Origin: JBLIOB01 sp047639575
Lineage (GTDB): Bacteria; Bacteroidota; Bacteroidia; Flavobacteriales_D; Parvicellaceae
Assembly: GCA_047639575.1 (NCBI GenBank)
Contig: JBLIOB010000182.1
Span: 1-8,292 of the forward strand
Direction of reading: 5' to 3'
Length of the DNA stretch: 8,292 bases
Shown: piece after piece, positions 4,746 to 8,292 of the stretch
Layout: every line of letters begins with the position of its first letter
Position numbering within the stretch: position 1 is the first letter of the stretch
The notes under the pieces: generated by a model
Databases searched by the model: none
Seen by the model: only the letters and a program-made list of their open reading frames with translations
What the model was told of the DNA's origin: nothing
Made by a program: the position numbers and the translations under genes

Positions 4746-6830
4746 ATGAGTAACAAATTAATTATAATATTAGTTGCTTTCTGTGTAACCGGTTCTTGGG
4801 CACAGACCAACGTAGATTTTAAAGCTGCAAACTTTAAAGATGATAAAGAAGGATTGAAAAAAGCTGTTGCTGCCATTAAAGCAGGCGATGTGTTTTTGGA
4901 AGCTGGTAATGAAGCTATTTACGGCATCGTTACGCCTAAAGAGAATTTCAAACAAGCTATTCATGAATTTCAAAAAGCTCAGAAATTCAATTCGAGTAAT
5001 TCAGAGTTAAACTTCAAATTAGGTAATGCTTATTTGTATACGAATGAAAAGTCGCTAGCGCTTACTTATTTGGAAGCTGCTCAAAAACTGAATCCTGAAG
5101 TGGATGATTTCTTAGATTTCTATTTAGGAATGTCTTATCAATTGGGGATGGAATGGGGAAAAGCTACCAAACATTATAAAAAGTTTGAAGCTTCTTCCAA
5201 GTCAAAACAAGTGGCTTCTCTCGGAAAAATGTTGTCGAAAAGACTAACGGAATGTAAGCATGGTACCACGCTTCAAGGTGACAAGAAACGGGTATGGGTG
5301 GATAACGTGAAGGAAATCAATTCTGGTCTTGATGATTACAGTCCTTGTGTTTCTATGGATGGTTCTATGTTGATGTTCACTTCGAACAGAGAAAATGGTA
5401 AGCCTTCTGAGTCAGGATACGATTGGGATCATGATGTGTATGTTTCTTACTTAAATGACGGAAAGTTTAGCAAACCTAAAAACATGGGTAATGAAATAAA
5501 TACTCCAGACAACGAGACAACTGGAATGCTCTCTTACGATGGCACCAAATTACTTTTGTTCAAAGAAGTTGATGGTCAACATGATATTTTTGAGTCTGAA
5601 TTAAAAGGTTCCAAATGGGTGCCAATGTATTCTTTCGCAAGTGTAATTAACACAAAGGATAATCAAACTTACGGTAGTTTCAATGCGAACCAAAAGAAGA
5701 TCTATTACATCAACGATCGTACGAAAGGTGAATCAAACTTTGGAACAGATATCTATTTCTCTCAGGTGATGGATAAGAAAACCAGAAAGTATGAGTTTCC
5801 AAACACTGCTGGTAAAATGGTGAACACGAAATTCAATGAAGGTTCTGTTTACATGCATCCAAATGGAGATTTAATGTTCTTCTCTTCAGAGGGTCATAAT
5901 TCAATGGGTGGATATGATATTTTCGTTTCAAGAAGAAAGCAAGGACAATGGCAAGAGCCAGAAAACTTAGGATGGCCAATTAACACGCCTTACGATGATC
6001 ACTTTTTCGCAATGACTGCTAGTGAGAAATATGCATACATTGCTTCCAATAGAGGTGGTGGAGAAGGTGGAACTGATATTTATAAAGTTACTTTTTGGGG
6101 TGAGGATAAATACCATGAAATCGACACAGAAGATTACTTATTGGCTAGCATTGCAAACCCTATAACTGATCCTCAAATTGAAAAAGGAGTGGTTGTGAAG
6201 CGTAAAAGTCTGACGGTTTTCAAAGGGGTAACTCTAGACGCATTAACAGATAAGAATGTAACTGCCACTATCGACATTACTGATAACGCAACAGGTAAAG
6301 TGATTGAGACGATTAAGACGAATACGGCTACCGGTAAATTCCTGCTTTCTTTGAAGTCTGGAAAAAACTACGGGATAGCAGTGAAAGCAAAAGGTTATTT
6401 GTTTCATTCAGAGAATTTCGATATTCCAGAAACTAGTGAGTATAATTTAGTTGACAAGGAAATTAGATTGAAAAACATTGAGATTGGTTCTAAGATTGCG
6501 CTTAGAAACGTTTTCTTCGATGTAGGGAAGTCGATTGTGAAGTCTGAGTCTGATGCAGAGCTCGGAAGACTAGTGAAGTTGTTAAAAGATGTACCAGGTC
6601 TTAAGATTGAGTTATCCGGTCATACTGATAACAAAGGTTCTGAGAGTTTAAACAAGAAGCTTTCCCAAGACAGGGCGACTGCCGTTGTTAATTACTTAAA
6701 AGCAAAAGGAATTGCAGCCGGAAGAATGATCGCTGTAGGTTACGGTTCGGTGCAGCCAGTAGCAAGCAATAAATCTGCTGAAGGAAGACAACAAAATAGA
6801 AGAACAGAATTTATGATTACGGCTAACTAA
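4746..6830 (+). CDS. PorE-like envelope protein: TPR, PD40 propeller, CRD and OmpA domains
   Basis: I start this at the ATG at 4746 because MSNKLIIILVAFCVTGSWAQ is a clean signal peptide. The frame is open back to 4605, but an upstream start would overlap the TPR gene and bury the signal. The 694-residue product has TPR-like helices (about 68-150), PD40 propeller blades (about 195-448; examples DDYSPCVSMDGSMLMFTSNR and GGYDIFVSRR), a carboxypeptidase-regulatory-like sandwich (about 490-573) and an OmpA C-terminal domain (585-694). The OmpA domain has GHTDNKG with Asp628, Arg643 in LSQDRA and NRRTEF, the diaminopimelate-binding pattern for peptidoglycan. This order is that of PorE (PG1058) of the Porphyromonas gingivalis type IX secretion system, though many Bacteroidota have paralogues. 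PorE is a lipoprotein; here Cys13 follows Phe, which is a poor lipobox, so signal peptidase I processing is more likely. Confidence 0.85.
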   Translation: MSNKLIIILVAFCVTGSWAQTNVDFKAANFKDDKEGLKKAVAAIKAGDVFLEAGNEAIYGIVTPKENFKQAIHEFQKAQKFNSSNSELNFKLGNAYLYTNEKSLALTYLEAAQKLNPEVDDFLDFYLGMSYQLGMEWGKATKHYKKFEASSKSKQVASLGKMLSKRLTECKHGTTLQGDKKRVWVDNVKEINSGLDDYSPCVSMDGSMLMFTSNRENGKPSESGYDWDHDVYVSYLNDGKFSKPKNMGNEINTPDNETTGMLSYDGTKLLLFKEVDGQHDIFESELKGSKWVPMYSFASVINTKDNQTYGSFNANQKKIYYINDRTKGESNFGTDIYFSQVMDKKTRKYEFPNTAGKMVNTKFNEGSVYMHPNGDLMFFSSEGHNSMGGYDIFVSRRKQGQWQEPENLGWPINTPYDDHFFAMTASEKYAYIASNRGGGEGGTDIYKVTFWGEDKYHEIDTEDYLLASIANPITDPQIEKGVVVKRKSLTVFKGVTLDALTDKNVTATIDITDNATGKVIETIKTNTATGKFLLSLKSGKNYGIAVKAKGYLFHSENFDIPETSEYNLVDKEIRLKNIEIGSKIALRNVFFDVGKSIVKSESDAELGRLVKLLKDVPGLKIELSGHTDNKGSESLNKKLSQDRATAVVNYLKAKGIAAGRMIAVGYGSVQPVASNKSAEGRQQNRRTEFMITAN

Positions 6831-6833
6831 AAG

Positions 6834-8066
6834 TCACAAATCAAACTGTAAATCCTCATTCAATTTATTGAATGAGGATTTTTTTGTTGCTAACTTTTCT
6901 CGAATAAACGCACCGTTTAAATGAACGAACGAAGGGTCAAATTCATACGAGGAGAATTCCCAATTAAGAATGTTTTGATACTTCTCCTTAGTTGGATTAA
7001 AGGCTAACATCAACGCATCAACGTATGTTGGATTACTAATTTTAGCCAATGCTTTCAAGTAGTCGGCTTTAAATGCTTCTGATTTAAAACACTTGGTTCT
7101 AAAACTCCAATGGTCTGGGTTGTCATAAGATTGTTGTACTGAAAGCTCCGTAGTTTCACCGTTTAAATCACCATCAAATGCAATGGGTTCTAGCTTCTTG
7201 GATTGAGGGTCCATATAGAATCTAAGGTTATGCCAAACCAACGCATGCTGACCTGAGAGTAAGTCAGACAGCGCAAAGTAGGTGGCTATTTTTTTGATAT
7301 CAAAGGATGCGGAGTCTAAAAATGAGGTAGATCTCAGGGTGTCTAATTTGGCAGTAGCACGCTGTTCTAGATGAATAAGTCCACTGTCTTTTTTAATTTC
7401 CTTAGAATTATAACTGTCAATTTTAGCTTGCATAAATGCCTCTTTGGAATTGCTTCCAAGTTGAAGTTTACTTTGCCAAAATGCTTTTTCTTCATATCGA
7501 ATAACAAAGCCATTGAGCTTTCGTTTTGAGCAGAAATTTTTTCCAAAATGCTCTTCAAAAGCGTATAATCCAAAGTCGGTTGAATTCACTTTTACCTGCA
7601 CTAAATCATAATCCAAAGAGATAATTCCTTCTCGATCACAAGCGAATTGCCATAGAAATTCATTGATGTTATTTCTTCTCATCGGATGATGAAGAGAGAA
7701 CTTATTGGCTTGATTTATGGTGTCTTCAGATACTATTCGATAAGACCATTTGTCCGAATTGATGTGACCGAGATAATCTCCTTTTAAACGATAGTTGGCT
7801 TCTGTGTAATTTCCGTTAAAGGTTATTCTGGTTGGCACCATGTCAGTCTTGTCAACCTTAAGCCAATCGACTTCGATTGCTTGTTCTCTATCAGCATTTA
7901 ATGAATCTAGAAATCCCAGTTCAGTTTCGAAGAAAAGAGTAGGGACCGCATGTTTTAAGAAACCAAAGTCATGATAGGCCCATTGATAAATCGATTGTCG
8001 TTGCAGAAATCCAAGCCCAATAAATAATACAATAATTAAGAAAGCTATTTTCTTTGATCGATTCAG
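6834..8066 (-). CDS. Membrane-anchored CotH-kinase-like protein, start codon uncertain
   Basis: The best-supported part resembles the CotH kinase family: RLKGD then WSYRI, a KFSLHHPMRRN stretch, EFLWQFACDREGI, a strand and FGLYAFEEHF, and later a PIAFDGDLNG segment with the DxD expected for metal and phosphate binding. The first ATG is at 7841 (335 residues), but the frame continues open for 75 codons upstream. It encodes a basic start, a membrane helix (KKIAFLIIVLFIGLGFL) and a linker (FFETELGFLD...REQAIEVDWLK) that fits the family's usual N-terminal region. No ATG, GTG or TTG exists there; I place the start at the CTG at 8066-8064, after an in-frame TAA at 8075-8073. The predicted product has 410 residues and a N-terminal anchor. 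Its C-terminus (KSSFNKLNEDLQ) is encoded by the neighbour's terminator hairpin. CotH proteins can phosphorylate proteins, but the substrate here is unknown. Confidence 0.65.
   Translation of the reverse strand: MNRSKKIAFLIIVLFIGLGFLQRQSIYQWAYHDFGFLKHAVPTLFFETELGFLDSLNADREQAIEVDWLKVDKTDMVPTRITFNGNYTEANYRLKGDYLGHINSDKWSYRIVSEDTINQANKFSLHHPMRRNNINEFLWQFACDREGIISLDYDLVQVKVNSTDFGLYAFEEHFGKNFCSKRKLNGFVIRYEEKAFWQSKLQLGSNSKEAFMQAKIDSYNSKEIKKDSGLIHLEQRATAKLDTLRSTSFLDSASFDIKKIATYFALSDLLSGQHALVWHNLRFYMDPQSKKLEPIAFDGDLNGETTELSVQQSYDNPDHWSFRTKCFKSEAFKADYLKALAKISNPTYVDALMLAFNPTKEKYQNILNWEFSSYEFDPSFVHLNGAFIREKLATKKSSFNKLNEDLQFDL
6850..6885 (+). terminator. Intrinsic terminator, 14-bp perfect stem
   Basis: The left arm 6850-6863 (AAATCCTCATTCAA) pairs with 6868-6881 over a TTTA loop without any mismatch, followed by a T-run to 6885. 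It lies 19 bases after the stop of the OmpA-family gene and ends the TPR/OmpA transcript. Read on the minus strand the hairpin is followed by ATTTACAG, a weak T-tract, so termination in that direction is doubtful. The hairpin lies wholly within the last codons of the convergent CotH-like gene. Confidence 0.9.
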
Positions 8067-8080
8067 CTTTAATTAAAGCT
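8065..8080. repeat. 16-bp perfect palindrome at the CDGSH/CotH-like junction
   Basis: AGCTTTAATTAAAGCT is perfectly self-complementary with no loop. It covers the stop codon end of the CDGSH gene and the presumed first codon of the CotH-like gene. It could be a protein-binding site or simply chance in AT-rich DNA. As RNA it would not form a stable hairpin without a loop. Confidence 0.35.
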
Positions 8081-8292
8081 AGATACTTGAATGACTTCCG
8101 TCACAAAAACCAGGATTATTGGTCTGCTTACAGGTGCACAAATAAGCTGTTTTAGATTCTTCAGCTTTAAAAACTAAAGGCGAAAAATCAGATCCCTTAT
8201 GCGCTCCATCACAAAATGGTTGCATTGAAGATTCACCGCATGTGCACCATGCATAAGTTTTTCCTTCTTCTAATTCTACTGGCATTGGTGTC
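8079..8292 (-). CDS. Tandem CDGSH iron-sulphur domain protein, 5' end outside window
   Basis: Two CDGSH motifs follow one another with identical spacing, C-x-C-x8-C-x3-H: WCTCGESSMQPFCDGAH (Cys14, Cys16, Cys25, His29, counted from the ATG at 8285) and LCTCKQTNNPGFCDGSH (Cys50, Cys52, Cys61, His65). Each should hold a 2Fe-2S cluster with three Cys and one His ligand, as in mitoNEET-type proteins; small bacterial members are soluble and thought to act in redox or iron-sulphur chemistry. An ATG exists at 8285-8283 (68 residues), but the frame stays open to the window edge (TP before MPVELEEGKTY). Family members usually have residues before the ..P.PVEVE..KTY segment, so the true start is probably beyond the edge. 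The CotH-like frame begins 12 bases downstream, which suggests one operon. Confidence 0.85.
   Translation of the reverse strand, partial: TPMPVELEEGKTYAWCTCGESSMQPFCDGAHKGSDFSPLVFKAEESKTAYLCTCKQTNNPGFCDGSHSSI

Noticed and set aside
4782..4784. Cys13 of the PorE-like protein as lipoprotein acylation site
   Set aside because: The residue before it is Phe, which lipobox sites do not tolerate, and a better SPI site (SWAQ) follows.
4577..4973. Minus-strand open frames of 99 and 67 codons
   Set aside because: They are antisense to the TPR/OmpA gene junction and N-terminus; the hydrophobic stretch is the antisense of the signal peptide region.
7367..7573. Minus-strand open frame of 68 codons
   Set aside because: It lies entirely inside the CotH-like coding sequence in another frame.
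1..8292. Mobile element, CRISPR, toxin-antitoxin, defence or rRNA/tRNA genes
   Set aside because: No transposase, integrase, repeat array, paired small toxin-antitoxin genes or folded RNA gene could be seen on either strand.

Overview
The window looks like chromosome from a member of the phylum Bacteroidota, most likely a marine or freshwater flavobacterium-like lineage. The DNA is AT-rich. Bacteroidota-type -7 boxes (TAnnTTTG) precede two genes, and Shine-Dalgarno sequences are essentially absent. Other markers are a decayed type IX secretion (T9SS) sorting domain, secreted proteins with glycine- and cysteine-rich surface-protein signatures, and a PorE-like TPR/beta-propeller/OmpA protein. 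The genus is not identifiable from the sequence alone.

Left part (1-1260, minus strand): a secreted surface protein runs off the left edge. It is preceded, with an ATGA overlap, by a 245-residue secreted protein with an apparent beta-helix N-terminal part and a C-terminal segment resembling a metal-free HMA (ferredoxin-like) fold. Upstream of these lies a T9SS C-terminal sorting domain with no body attached and an apparent frameshift, so it reads as the relic of a lost cell-surface protein. The stretch 1254-1531 has no convincing gene, only a 14-bp palindrome and a short open segment.

Middle part (1502-3459): a plus-strand pair encodes a small protein of unknown function and a hotdog-fold acyl-CoA thioesterase, overlapping at TAATG. 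A CxxC zinc-ribbon-like protein follows, with a stem-loop just before its start codon. Convergent to it on the minus strand is a MiaE-type tRNA hydroxylase with a complete set of diiron ligands.

Right part (3554-8292): a plus-strand pair encodes a secreted protein with nine TPRs and a PorE-like envelope protein (signal peptide, TPR, PD40 propeller, carboxypeptidase-regulatory-like domain, OmpA peptidoglycan-binding domain). The pair ends in a perfect 14-bp hairpin terminator that lies inside the 3' end of the convergent gene. That gene encodes a CotH-kinase-like protein whose reading frame continues 75 codons upstream of its first ATG, through a membrane segment, with no ATG, GTG or TTG start. 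A tandem CDGSH iron-sulphur protein, cut by the right edge, sits 12 bases upstream of it.

The genes are mostly core or lineage-typical functions: envelope architecture, tRNA modification, acyl-CoA hydrolysis and iron-sulphur chemistry. I see no integrase, transposase, tRNA, CRISPR array or defence system. Nothing here strongly supports a wholly new multi-gene system. The most interesting points are the CotH-like start problem, the terminator encoded within a coding sequence, the unusual two-domain 245-residue protein and the T9SS relic.
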